A stretch of DNA of 7,207 nucleotides from JASFEQ01 sp050122535 (lineage in GTDB: Bacteria > Desulfobacterota > DSM-4660 > Desulfatiglandales > HGW-15): the NCBI GenBank assembly GCA_050122535.1, contig JASFIT010000245.1, positions 1 through 7,207 on the forward strand, in the 5' to 3' direction. Both the position numbers and the translations under genes were made by a program. The notes below the pieces were generated by a model, which saw nothing but the letters and a program-made list of their open reading frames with translations, was not told the DNA's origin and ran no database searches. How positions within the stretch are numbered: position 1 is the first letter of the stretch; each line of letters opens with the position of its first letter. Below are positions 1-6,276 of the stretch, in pieces.

Positions 1-37
1 GGGGGAGCGGGAATCTGTGCCGCAATTCGACAAAGCT

Positions 38-156
38 GTCATTCCGGGCGAGCCCAAAGATTCTGGGTGAGACCCGGAATCCAGGATCATGGCGGAATAT
101 CAAATTATTCTGGATCCCGGCTCGCACCCCGCTCCGCGGGACTTGACTGGGATGAC
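38..156. repeat. imperfect intergenic inverted-repeat element
   Basis: The outer arms GTCATTCC (38-45) and GGGATGAC (149-156) pair with one G-T wobble. The inner arms GGAATCCAG (76-84) and CTGGATCCC (110-118) pair with one wobble around a 25-base loop. Smaller hairpins sit inside the arms: TTCTGGG (61-67) with CCCGGAA (73-79), and CCCGC (128-132) with GCGGG (136-140). Short palindromic elements of this CCGGAATCC/GGATCCCGG type are dispersed between genes in many deltaproteobacteria. Whether this one is a multicopy genomic repeat cannot be seen from a single window. It encodes nothing and may be a miniature mobile or REP-like element. Confidence 0.65.
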
Positions 157-214
157 CAATTACGGGACAGCCTCTCAAGGTGGAGGAAATCGTTTTTAGG
201 TTGAATCAAAGAAG

Positions 215-236
215 CTCCGCGCCTTGACACGCGGAG
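215..236. repeat. perfect 7-bp inverted repeat (hairpin)
   Basis: CTCCGCG at 215-221 and CGCGGAG at 230-236 are exact reverse complements around the 8-base loop CCTTGACA. No T tract follows, so it is not an intrinsic terminator. The sequence GCTCCGCG at 214-221 also occurs at 131-138 inside the larger repeat, so this may be a decayed fragment of the same kind of element. An operator or an mRNA 5'-UTR hairpin is equally possible. Confidence 0.5.
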
Positions 237-311
237 ATTTACTGGTACGTGCCGAGGATGTCTCCACTATACAAGAGGGGGAAGTTGAGTTATGATCTTA
301 TAAGGTTACGT

Positions 312-317
312 GAGGAG
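312..317 (+). promoter_or_regulatory. ribosome binding site of the kinase-like gene
   Basis: GAGGAG lies 7 bases before ATG 325, which is ideal spacing. This selects ATG 325 over the in-frame GTG at 310, whose own codon overlaps the GAGGAG. Confidence 0.75.
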
Positions 318-324
318 CAAAAAA

Positions 325-927
325 ATGCGAGAGCCTTTTATTGACTTCATGAAAAATGAACTGGATTCTGAAACTGTCCTTATCGCCTGCGGTCTCCCTG
401 CATCCTATAAGACAGAAACCACAGAGGTCATTGCCAAACTCAAGGGTTATAGGGTCCTGAGGACCGACATGATTCGCTTAGAGGTCTTGCGAGGCGAAGA
501 CATTTTTGATGAAAAGGTGGCCGCCAACATGGAGAAACGGACCCTCGTCTATGATGAGATGTTTCGTATGGCCCATGAGCTTGCAGGCAAAGGGGAGGGA
601 ATCATCCTGGACGCCACTTTTGTGAAACAAGAGCTGAGAAGACGGGCTGCTGAAGTGGCTGCGAAGCACAGCAAGAGGCTGGTTATCCAGCAAACAGAGT
701 GCCCCCAAAAGGTATCCTTGAGAAGGATTTCGGAGAGAACCAAGGATAATTATGAATCCAATGCCCTGACAGAACAGGCCTACCTGAACAACAAGAAAAA
801 ATTCGAGGCTGTGGATCTGGAGGACCTGAAGGAGCGATATCCCACAATGGATATTATGCATCTTTTGGTGGATACCGCTTCCGATATGGAGGAAGAGTGG
901 TTTGTCATCAGCAAGGTGACACGTTAA
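325..927 (+). CDS. P-loop kinase-like (AAA_33-type) NTPase
   Basis: This is a soluble 200-residue protein resembling small P-loop kinases of the AAA_33 / zeta-toxin-like group, which phosphorylate small molecules or nucleic-acid ends using ATP. The substrate is unknown. A hydrophobic strand (VLIAC, 18-22) leads into a Walker A-like loop GLPASYKT (23-30). A D48-M-I-R51 segment fits the substrate/Mg region, IILDATF (93-99) fits the Walker B-like strand with D96, and R133/R134/R138 lie where lid arginines are expected. The usual form is GxxxxGK[ST]; here the second glycine is Tyr28, although K29 and T30 are kept. Catalysis is therefore uncertain. The start is set by GAGGAG. There is no signal peptide or membrane segment. 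It lies 64 bp before ade, which hints at co-expression but not at a shared pathway. The P-loop kinase fold is fairly sure; the function is not known. Confidence 0.7.
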   Translation: MREPFIDFMKNELDSETVLIACGLPASYKTETTEVIAKLKGYRVLRTDMIRLEVLRGEDIFDEKVAANMEKRTLVYDEMFRMAHELAGKGEGIILDATFVKQELRRRAAEVAAKHSKRLVIQQTECPQKVSLRRISERTKDNYESNALTEQAYLNNKKKFEAVDLEDLKERYPTMDIMHLLVDTASDMEEEWFVISKVTR

Positions 928-930
928 TTG

Positions 931-978
931 GGGTGAGTGGTCGTCGGCCGGTTTAATAGCCAACCCGGCCATTCTCCC
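931..978 (+). promoter_or_regulatory. structured RNA spacer upstream of ade
   Basis: The gap between the kinase-like gene and ade can fold into a two-part stem. GGGTGAGT (931-938) pairs with ATTCTCCC (971-978), with one T-T mismatch and one G-T wobble. Inside it, GGCCGGTT (946-953) pairs with AACCCGGCC (962-970), with C964 bulged. No T tract follows, so it is not an intrinsic terminator. The stem ends directly before the weak Shine-Dalgarno AGGA (979-982) of ade, so it could affect ade translation or protect the mRNA. It matches no riboswitch class I recognise. Confidence 0.45.
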
Positions 979-991
979 AGGATCTTATGAT

Positions 992-2725
992 GTGAATATT
1001 ACCGTCGATGCCCTTAAAAAAAGAATCCTCGCTGCAAGAAGAGAGATACCCGCGGACATTGTCCTGAAACAGGGGAGGGTGGTTAATGTATTCTCCGGGG
1101 AGATCCAGGAACGGGATGTGGCCCTCTATGATGGTTTTGTTGTAGGGTTGGGCTCGGCATATCAGGGTAGAGAAGAGATAGGCGCAAAGGGAAAATGGAT
1201 TATACCCGGGCTAATTGACGCACACCTGCATATTGAAAGCAGCATGCTCCTTCCTTCCAGGCTCGCTGCTGCACTCCTTCCACACGGTACAACAACTATC
1301 ATCGCAGATCCCCACGAAATCGGAAATGTCATGGGCCTTGAAGGTATCAAGTTCATGCTCGAGGAGGGTGCATCCGTACCCCTTGATATCTTTTTTATGG
1401 CGCCTTCCTGTATCCCGGCCACCCCCCTGGAAACAGCGGGTGCCCGATTGGGGGCTTCAGAACTCGCGGCATTGAAAAATGAAACACGGATCTTGGGTTT
1501 GGCAGAGATGATGAATTTTCCGGGTGTCCTGATGGGTACCCCGGAAGTGTTGGAAAAGCTGGCCCTTTTTAGAGACAAGGTCATTGATGGTCACGCCCCA
1601 TCACTCATGGGATATGATCTTCAGGCGTATGTGACTGCAGGGATTAGGTCTGATCATGAGACCACCGACCGCACAGAAGGCATGGAAAAGCTCAACAGTG
1701 GCCTGATGCTTATGATTCGTGAAGGAACATCGGCCAAAAACCTAGAAGACCTCCTTCCATTGGTCACCCCGGAGAATGCGCGGCGTTTCTGCTTTGTTTC
1801 AGACGACTTGCATCCTCAAGAAATTCACCAGAGGGGTCACCTGGATTTCATCATCAGGAAGGCCATTGATCTGGGCCTCAATCCGGTGACCTCCATTCAA
1901 TTGGCCACCCTGAATCCGGCCGAGTATTTCGGTCTCAAGGATAGGGGGGCTGTGGCGCCCGGATTTCGGGCAGATCTTGCGGTCCTGGCCGATCTGGAGC
2001 GCTTTGAATTGGAGAGGGTCTTTATAGGGGGGAAATTGGTGGTGGATAGGGGAGAATTGATAGATTTCCCCTACGCAGATCATGAGTCTGTTGAATTGCG
2101 TTCCATGAATGTGGCGCCCCTTACTTCAGAGAGTTTTCGTATCAAACATGAGGATAGGAGGGCCAGGATCATAGAACTCATTCCTGGGCAGATTTTGACA
2201 CGCGTTCGCCATGAACACGTAAGATCAGAGGACGGTTGGGTCCAATCGGATATTGAAACCGATATCCTAAAATTGGCCGTTGTGGAGAGGCACAAGGCCA
2301 CTGGAAACATAGGGCTCGGATTGGTGAGAGGTTTTGGTCTAAGGCGGGGCGCGTTGGCCTCTTCCATTGCACACGATTCGCATAATTTGATTGCTGTGGG
2401 CGTCAATGACCCGGAGATCTGGCGATCTATCGAAGAAGTGAAGAAAATGGGCGGGGGAATCGCGGTGATAGATGATGAGAAGGTTCTGGCTACAGTTCCC
2501 CTTGAGGTTGCCGGGCTCATGTCCGGCGATTCCCTAGAGGGGTTGATTGAGAAATTAGATGAAGTGAACAGGGCTGCTTCGTCATTAGGCTGTACTGTGC
2601 CTGAGCCCTTTATGTCTTTGTCATTTCTCGCGCTTCCTGTTATACCTGAGCTCAAGCTGACAGATTTGGGACTGGTGGACGTGGAGGAATTCAGCCTGGT
2701 CCCCTTGTTTGTGGACGAGAGATAG
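992..2725 (+). CDS. ade: adenine deaminase
   Basis: Converts adenine to hypoxanthine and ammonia in purine salvage, in the cytoplasm. The 577 residues match the full family length (about 575-590). The N-terminal amidohydrolase barrel carries DAHLHIE (76-82; metal ligands H78 and H80), ADPHEIGNVMG (105-115), APSCIPAT (137-144), GLAEMM (169-174; E172 the likely bridging ligand), DGHAP (199-203; H201), SDHE (220-223; H222) and SDD (270-272; likely catalytic Asp). A beta-sandwich segment (GRVVNVFSG, 28-36, and APGFRADLAVLADL near 320-335) flanks it. The C-terminal adenine-deaminase domain contains SIAHDSHNLIAVG and a GGGIAVI motif. All expected metal ligands are present, so the enzyme should be active. 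The start is GTG 992 with a weak AGGA at 979-982; an ATG at 990 is out of frame and meets a stop at once. The spacer before it is structured. It is followed by nadK 58 bp downstream. Confidence 0.95.
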   Translation: MNITVDALKKRILAARREIPADIVLKQGRVVNVFSGEIQERDVALYDGFVVGLGSAYQGREEIGAKGKWIIPGLIDAHLHIESSMLLPSRLAAALLPHGTTTIIADPHEIGNVMGLEGIKFMLEEGASVPLDIFFMAPSCIPATPLETAGARLGASELAALKNETRILGLAEMMNFPGVLMGTPEVLEKLALFRDKVIDGHAPSLMGYDLQAYVTAGIRSDHETTDRTEGMEKLNSGLMLMIREGTSAKNLEDLLPLVTPENARRFCFVSDDLHPQEIHQRGHLDFIIRKAIDLGLNPVTSIQLATLNPAEYFGLKDRGAVAPGFRADLAVLADLERFELERVFIGGKLVVDRGELIDFPYADHESVELRSMNVAPLTSESFRIKHEDRRARIIELIPGQILTRVRHEHVRSEDGWVQSDIETDILKLAVVERHKATGNIGLGLVRGFGLRRGALASSIAHDSHNLIAVGVNDPEIWRSIEEVKKMGGGIAVIDDEKVLATVPLEVAGLMSGDSLEGLIEKLDEVNRAASSLGCTVPEPFMSLSFLALPVIPELKLTDLGLVDVEEFSLVPLFVDER

Positions 2726-2783
2726 CACCTTGTTCGGCACGCTTTTTGCTTTTTTTGTGAAAGATCTACGGAGGTTTTAGAGC

Positions 2784-3671
2784 ATGTCATCCAGTTCGAT
2801 TGGAATTATCTATAAGTACAGATATGAGCCTGCAAAACAAGAGGCCAAAAAGCTTGAGAACTGGCTTAAGGGCAAGGGTGTAAAGGTTTTTTCAGAAGAG
2901 ATGAGCAGCACAGTCAGAATGAATGGTTGTCCTGAAGAATCCATTCCTATCCCCAACACCGTAGATTGGGTCGTAGTCCTTGGTGGGGATGGCACCCTAC
3001 TGGGGGCGGCACGCAAAGTGGGCAGATATGGTGTCCCAATCCTAGGTGTTAATCTGGGAGGACTGGGCTTTCTCACCAGTATTCCACTCAAAGGCCTCTA
3101 TCCAGCCATTGAAAGGATGCTCAAAGGTGAACTGGAAGTGGAAAGCAGATTGATGCTTGAAACGAAAGTCCTTCGCGAGGGGGAGGAGATCTGTCGATTC
3201 CTGGTCCTCAATGATCTGGTCATCAATAAGGGGCCTCTGGCAAGGATCATCGATCTGGATGTACATATAAATGAGCAGTTTCTGACCACCTTCCGGGCAG
3301 ACGGTCTTATCATATCCACGCCCACCGGCTCAACGGCCTACAATTTGTCTGCTGGAGGTCCTATACTCTATCCCACCATGGCGAATTTCATTCTCACGCC
3401 CATTTGTCCTTTCACCCTATCAAATCGCCCCATCATCCTGCCCGATTCAGATACCATTTATATAATGATGGGAAAAGAGAGTGAGGAGAAAGTCCATTTG
3501 ACCTTTGACGGGCAAGTGGGGTTTGATTTCTCTTACGGAGACAAAGTCATGATCTATAAATCTGAGCAGGGGATAAGGCTGATCAAATCTCCTGAGCAGA
3601 GCTATTTTGAGATCTTGAGGGCTAAACTCATGTGGGGTGGGGCGACCTATAACAAGGATGGAGACAAATAA
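2784..3671 (+). CDS. nadK: NAD kinase
   Basis: Phosphorylates NAD+ to NADP+ with ATP (or polyphosphate in some members), supplying the cell's NADP(H). The 295 residues fit the bacterial family. Visible motifs are GGDGTLL (67-73, catalytic D69), NLGGLGFL (90-97), N143-D144 where many members have Asn-Glu, DGLIISTPTGSTAYNLSAGG (173-192) and PICPFTLSNRPIIL in the C-terminal beta domain. N143-D144 is a conservative change and probably a lineage variant. The start ATG 2784 has a strong GGAGG at 2770-2774 with 9-base spacing. The gene's end overlaps the DUF4911 gene by 14 bp, indicating one transcript and probable translational coupling. The preceding 58-bp gap contains T-rich runs but no hairpin, so read-through from ade is plausible. 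Confidence 0.95.
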   Translation: MSSSSIGIIYKYRYEPAKQEAKKLENWLKGKGVKVFSEEMSSTVRMNGCPEESIPIPNTVDWVVVLGGDGTLLGAARKVGRYGVPILGVNLGGLGFLTSIPLKGLYPAIERMLKGELEVESRLMLETKVLREGEEICRFLVLNDLVINKGPLARIIDLDVHINEQFLTTFRADGLIISTPTGSTAYNLSAGGPILYPTMANFILTPICPFTLSNRPIILPDSDTIYIMMGKESEEKVHLTFDGQVGFDFSYGDKVMIYKSEQGIRLIKSPEQSYFEILRAKLMWGGATYNKDGDK

Positions 3672-3882
3672 GCATATCTTCAGAGTGAATCGTCGAGATA
3701 TCAACTATCTGAGGGTGACCATAGAATCCTATGATGGGATGGGCGTTGTGAGGACCATTGATCCCCAAGGGGCACTGATAGAGGTGCAAGTGGCCTCGGG
3801 GTGCGAGGTCTTTTTTTCTGAGTTAGTAGATTCCTTGGTGAAGGATGAGAGCATACTTATGGAAGAGCAAAGCAAGGAGTAG
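3658..3882 (+). CDS. DUF4911 family protein
   Basis: A small 74-residue soluble protein that I match from memory to the DUF4911 family of unknown function, typical of deltaproteobacteria. Visible features are an N-terminal FRVNRRDINYLR (8-19), an ESYDGMGVVRTIDP segment (23-36) and a VASGCE motif (45-50) with a lone Cys49, followed by an acidic helix. The alternating strand/helix pattern suggests a small alpha/beta fold. ATG 3658 was chosen because it starts just before the conserved N-terminus; it overlaps the end of nadK by 14 bp and has only a distant G-rich tract (around 3633-3642) as a ribosome binding site, suggesting coupling to nadK translation. A GTG at 3637 is an in-frame alternative adding 7 residues. 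It lies between nadK and miaB, so a link to tRNA modification or NADP metabolism is possible but unproven. Confidence 0.8.
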   Translation: METNKHIFRVNRRDINYLRVTIESYDGMGVVRTIDPQGALIEVQVASGCEVFFSELVDSLVKDESILMEEQSKE

Positions 3883-3886
3883 GGGG
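3875..3886 (+). promoter_or_regulatory. ribosome binding site for miaB TTG start
   Basis: AGGAG (3875-3879) and AGGGGG (3881-3886) form a strong purine tract ending 7 bases before TTG 3894. The site overlaps the last codons and stop of the DUF4911 gene, which ties the two genes' translation together and supports the TTG start. Confidence 0.7.
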
Positions 3887-3893
3887 TCTCTCT

Positions 3894-5222
3894 TTGTCCC
3901 GGCACTTTCACATAACCACGATGGGATGCCAGATGAATGAATATGATTCAGATTACCTGGCTCAGGTCCTCGTGAATTCCAATTTTCTTCCAACGGACAA
4001 CCCGAATAACGCTGATCTCATCCTTATCAATACATGTACCGTTAGGGCGAAGGCTGAGCAGAAGGCCTTCAGTCTCTTGGGCCGAATGATCTCGCTCAAA
4101 AGGAGGAACCCCGATTTGATTGTGGGGATTGCGGGATGCATTGCGCAGCAAGAGGGCGCGAATTTGATCCAAAGGTTCCCGGAGCTGGATCTGGTGCTGG
4201 GCACCAGAGAAATCGGTAGTATTGAGGAGCTCTTAGAAAGACTGGTTTCGAAGAGGGAGAAGATTGTGGCCACAGATATTGCCCTGGGTCCTCCATCTCC
4301 TTTGGGAAATGACGGATATTTCAGAGGCAGGGTCAAGAGCTACATATCTATTATGGAGGGCTGCGACAATTTTTGCAGTTATTGTATCGTCCCCTATGTG
4401 CGGGGTAGGGAGGTAAGTCGTGCCCCGGATGAGATCCTGGGAGAGACAGAACATCTGATCTCACAAGGGGTTAAAGAGGTTACCCTGTTGGGTCAAAACG
4501 TCAATTCCTACCTTTGGGGAAAAAAGGACGTTTTTAGCTTCCCGTCTCTGCTTAGAGAAATGAGCAAGCTACGTGGTCTTGCTAGAATTCGCTTTACCAC
4601 ATCCCACCCTAAAGACCTATCAGATGATTTGATACATTGTTTTGGCGAACTGGAGAATCTTTGTCCCCATATCCATCTTCCTCTTCAAGCCGGTTCCAAC
4701 AAGATCCTTCACCTCATGAACAGGGGATATACAAGGGAGAAATATCTGGAGCTGGCCGAAAAATTGAGGAAGACAAGACCCGACATGGCTATAAGTAGCG
4801 ATGTGATGGTGGGATTTCCTTGGGAATCAGATGAAGATTTTCAGTTAACCCTTGATCTGATTAGGGAAATTGAATTTGACAGCCTTTATTCCTTTAAATA
4901 TTCGGATAGAAAGGGTACACTAGCGGAAGAAATGGACGGGAAAATTTCTGAAGCGGAGAAGTCCTCCCGTTTGACCGCGCTCCAGCAGCTCCAAAAGGCC
5001 ATTACACTGAAAAAAAATAAGAGACTGGAGGGGCGCAAGGTGGAAATCCTGGTGGAAGGCGAGAGCAAAAAGGGGGGACAACTGACTGGGAGGACTCCTA
5101 CCAACAAAATAGTGAATTTTAGCAACAATAATAGTATAATAGGAGAGATAGTTAAAGTCACAATTAAACGTGCTTTTGTAAACTCCCTTTATGGCGATTT
5201 ATCAGTAGTATCAGGATGTTAG
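3894..5222 (+). CDS. miaB: tRNA-2-methylthio-N6-dimethylallyladenosine synthase MiaB
   Basis: A radical SAM methylthiotransferase that converts i6A37 to ms2i6A37 in tRNAs reading codons starting with U. It needs two [4Fe-4S] clusters. The 442 residues are full length. The N-terminal methylthiotransferase domain holds cluster ligands C12 (TTMGCQMNEYDS), C48 (NTCTVR) and C82 (GIAGCIAQ). The radical SAM CxxxCxxC is C157, C161 and C164 in EGCDNFCSYCIVPYVRGRE, and PLQAGS and SSDVMVGFPWE follow. The C-terminal TRAM domain runs from about residue 377 (EGRKVEILVEG) to the end. MiaB is preferred over the paralogue MtaB because of the GCQMNEYDS, NTCTVR and GREVSR motifs. The TTG start is supported by the purine-rich ribosome binding site and by the first beta strand (RHFHITTMGC); ATG 3921 would cut that strand off. 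The DUF4911 gene ends 11 bp upstream. A weak terminator-like hairpin follows. Confidence 0.96.
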   Translation: MSRHFHITTMGCQMNEYDSDYLAQVLVNSNFLPTDNPNNADLILINTCTVRAKAEQKAFSLLGRMISLKRRNPDLIVGIAGCIAQQEGANLIQRFPELDLVLGTREIGSIEELLERLVSKREKIVATDIALGPPSPLGNDGYFRGRVKSYISIMEGCDNFCSYCIVPYVRGREVSRAPDEILGETEHLISQGVKEVTLLGQNVNSYLWGKKDVFSFPSLLREMSKLRGLARIRFTTSHPKDLSDDLIHCFGELENLCPHIHLPLQAGSNKILHLMNRGYTREKYLELAEKLRKTRPDMAISSDVMVGFPWESDEDFQLTLDLIREIEFDSLYSFKYSDRKGTLAEEMDGKISEAEKSSRLTALQQLQKAITLKKNKRLEGRKVEILVEGESKKGGQLTGRTPTNKIVNFSNNNSIIGEIVKVTIKRAFVNSLYGDLSVVSGC

Positions 5223-5254
5223 CCCTTTCTAATCAGTTCTGAGGGCTTTTGTTT
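5221..5254 (+). terminator. weak intrinsic terminator after miaB
   Basis: AGCCCT (5221-5226, starting within the miaB stop codon) pairs with AGGGCT (5242-5247) around a 15-base loop, followed by TTTTGTTTG. The 6-bp stem and long loop make it weak, so part of the transcription may continue into the GGDEF gene. The GAGGG at 5241-5245 lies in the hairpin's 3' arm. Confidence 0.45.
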
Positions 5255-5261
5255 GTAGGTC

Positions 5262-6137
5262 ATGGAAAAAGACGGAATTGATTACAGCAAGGAATCCGTG
5301 CTTGTCGTGGATGATGATAAGCAGTTCAGAGAGACCCTTGTCCAACTCTTATCCATGCTTGGGTTTGAAACCGGTTCTGCGTCCAGCGGGCCCGGCGCCC
5401 TGGCTAAGCTGAAAGAAAACGCATACACCTTTCTGTTGGCTGACATGAAGATGCCTAATATGGACGGCCTCAAGCTTATTGACCAGGTAGGGCAAGATTT
5501 TCCGGACGTGAGCATCATAGCCATGACAGGATATGCGGAGGGCTACAAGTATATTGACGTGATCAACGCTGGAGCCAGCGATTTTATAAAAAAACCCTTT
5601 CAATCCGATGAGTTAGAAGCCAAAGTAAGCAGAATTATCAATGAGCGAAACCTCCGAAAAGAGCTGAGTCGTCTCTCGATCACGGACTCACTCACGGGCC
5701 TTTTCAACCAGCGACACTTCTATAACCGGCTGAAGGAGGAGTTCACCAGGGCACACCGGCAAAACCACGCGCTATCCCTTATTCTCTTGGATTTGGATCA
5801 CTTCAAGGCATACAATGACACTTATGGTCATTTGGCCGGGGATGAGGTCCTTAGAAATCTTGGTCAAATTGTCAACAAGAGTATCCGGGAGGGGGTTGAT
5901 TCGGGGTATCGCTATGGGGGGGACGAATTTGCCATCATCCTCATCGACGCGGACCTGAGCATTGCCAAAGATATTGGAAAACGCATCCAAAAGGCGCTTG
6001 AGATGGGTAACTTTACAGCCAGTGTGGGATATGCCACATTTGTCGATGGAATGAGTGAGAAGGAATTGGTCTCTGAAGCGGACAAAAACCTTTACAAGGC
6101 AAAGCTCAAAATCAAGAGCAACATGTCAAGTTCATAG
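5262..6137 (+). CDS. response regulator with GGDEF domain (diguanylate cyclase)
   Basis: Predicted two-component output protein that makes c-di-GMP from two GTP when phosphorylated; cytoplasmic, 291 residues. The N-terminal receiver domain (about 11-128) has acidic residues D17-D19, phosphoacceptor D61 (LLADMKMPNMDG), switch T89 and K111-P112 (FIKKPF). A short linker leads to the GGDEF domain (about 138-286): SITDSLTGLFNQRHF, LDLDHFKAYNDTYGHLAGD (Mg/GTP residues D177, N185, D194) and an intact GGDEF at 219-223 within YRYGGDEFAIIL. The allosteric I-site RxxD should sit five residues before GGDEF; here those four are E210-G-V-D213, so product inhibition is probably weak or absent. ATG 5262 is the first start after an in-frame stop and sits properly before the receiver strand, but has a poor Shine-Dalgarno. 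No partner histidine kinase is in the window, so the signal is unknown. Confidence 0.92.
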   Translation: MEKDGIDYSKESVLVVDDDKQFRETLVQLLSMLGFETGSASSGPGALAKLKENAYTFLLADMKMPNMDGLKLIDQVGQDFPDVSIIAMTGYAEGYKYIDVINAGASDFIKKPFQSDELEAKVSRIINERNLRKELSRLSITDSLTGLFNQRHFYNRLKEEFTRAHRQNHALSLILLDLDHFKAYNDTYGHLAGDEVLRNLGQIVNKSIREGVDSGYRYGGDEFAIILIDADLSIAKDIGKRIQKALEMGNFTASVGYATFVDGMSEKELVSEADKNLYKAKLKIKSNMSSS

Positions 6138-6141
6138 TCGT

Positions 6142-6155
6142 ATAATATATATTAT
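6142..6155. repeat. AT-only 14-bp perfect palindrome
   Basis: ATAATATATATTAT reads the same on both strands and lies just after the GGDEF gene stop, in a run that is far richer in A and T than the genes around it. It may be a protein-binding site or simply low-complexity spacer; no T tract or GC stem supports a terminator. Confidence 0.4.
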
Positions 6156-6211
6156 GTAAACTTTTATATATCGCCTCCCTCTTCTTTATGATAACCTTGT
6201 TCAAATATCTG

Positions 6212-6241
6212 TTGACATAGGTATTTTATTAATAGTAGAAA
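6212..6241 (+). promoter_or_regulatory. sigma-70-type promoter candidate for the ribosomal micro-gene
   Basis: A perfect TTGACA at 6212-6217 is followed 18 bp later by TAGAAA (6236-6241), four of six matches to TATAAT. The spacer is AT-rich. It would start transcription close to 6248, giving a short leader before the GGAGG at 6261-6265. The -10 assignment is the weak part. Confidence 0.5.
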
Positions 6242-6276
6242 GACAGTTCTATTTTTATCCGGAGGTTCTCAATTCA

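Larger units (their letters stand above)
1..324. other. non-coding leader region with repeats
   Basis: I find no convincing gene here. The stretch holds a long imperfect inverted-repeat element (38-156), a perfect 7-bp hairpin (215-236) and the ribosome binding site of the first gene. Bases 1-37 show nothing I can identify. A promoter for the downstream genes should lie here or further upstream, but no hexamer pair with acceptable spacing is clear: a TTGACA at 224-229 has no matching -10 at 16-18 bp, and a TATACA at 268-273 has no matching -35. Confidence 0.6.

Noticed and set aside
224..251. Perfect TTGACA at 224-229 as a -35 for the first gene
   Set aside because: The sequence 16-18 bp downstream (around 246-252) does not resemble a -10 box, and the TTGACA falls inside a hairpin loop.
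258..344. A 28-codon open frame starting at ATG 258 and overlapping the kinase-like gene start
   Set aside because: The only Shine-Dalgarno-like GAGG touches the ATG with no spacing, there is no family resemblance, and it runs into the kinase-like gene in another frame.
478..972. Minus-strand open frame of 164 codons opposite the kinase-like gene
   Set aside because: It is antisense to a gene with recognisable motifs and a good ribosome binding site, has no ribosome binding site support of its own and shows no recognisable domain.
931..978. Purine riboswitch ahead of ade
   Set aside because: The fold is a single interrupted stem, without the three-way junction and conserved core of purine riboswitches.
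2726..2783. Possible intrinsic terminator between ade and nadK, suggested by T5 and T7 runs
   Set aside because: No GC-rich inverted repeat precedes the T runs.
2080..2790. Long minus-strand open frame of 236 codons opposite the end of ade
   Set aside because: It lies antisense to well-conserved adenine deaminase sequence, shows low-complexity Ser/Thr-rich composition and matches no family; it is a shadow of the ade reading frame.
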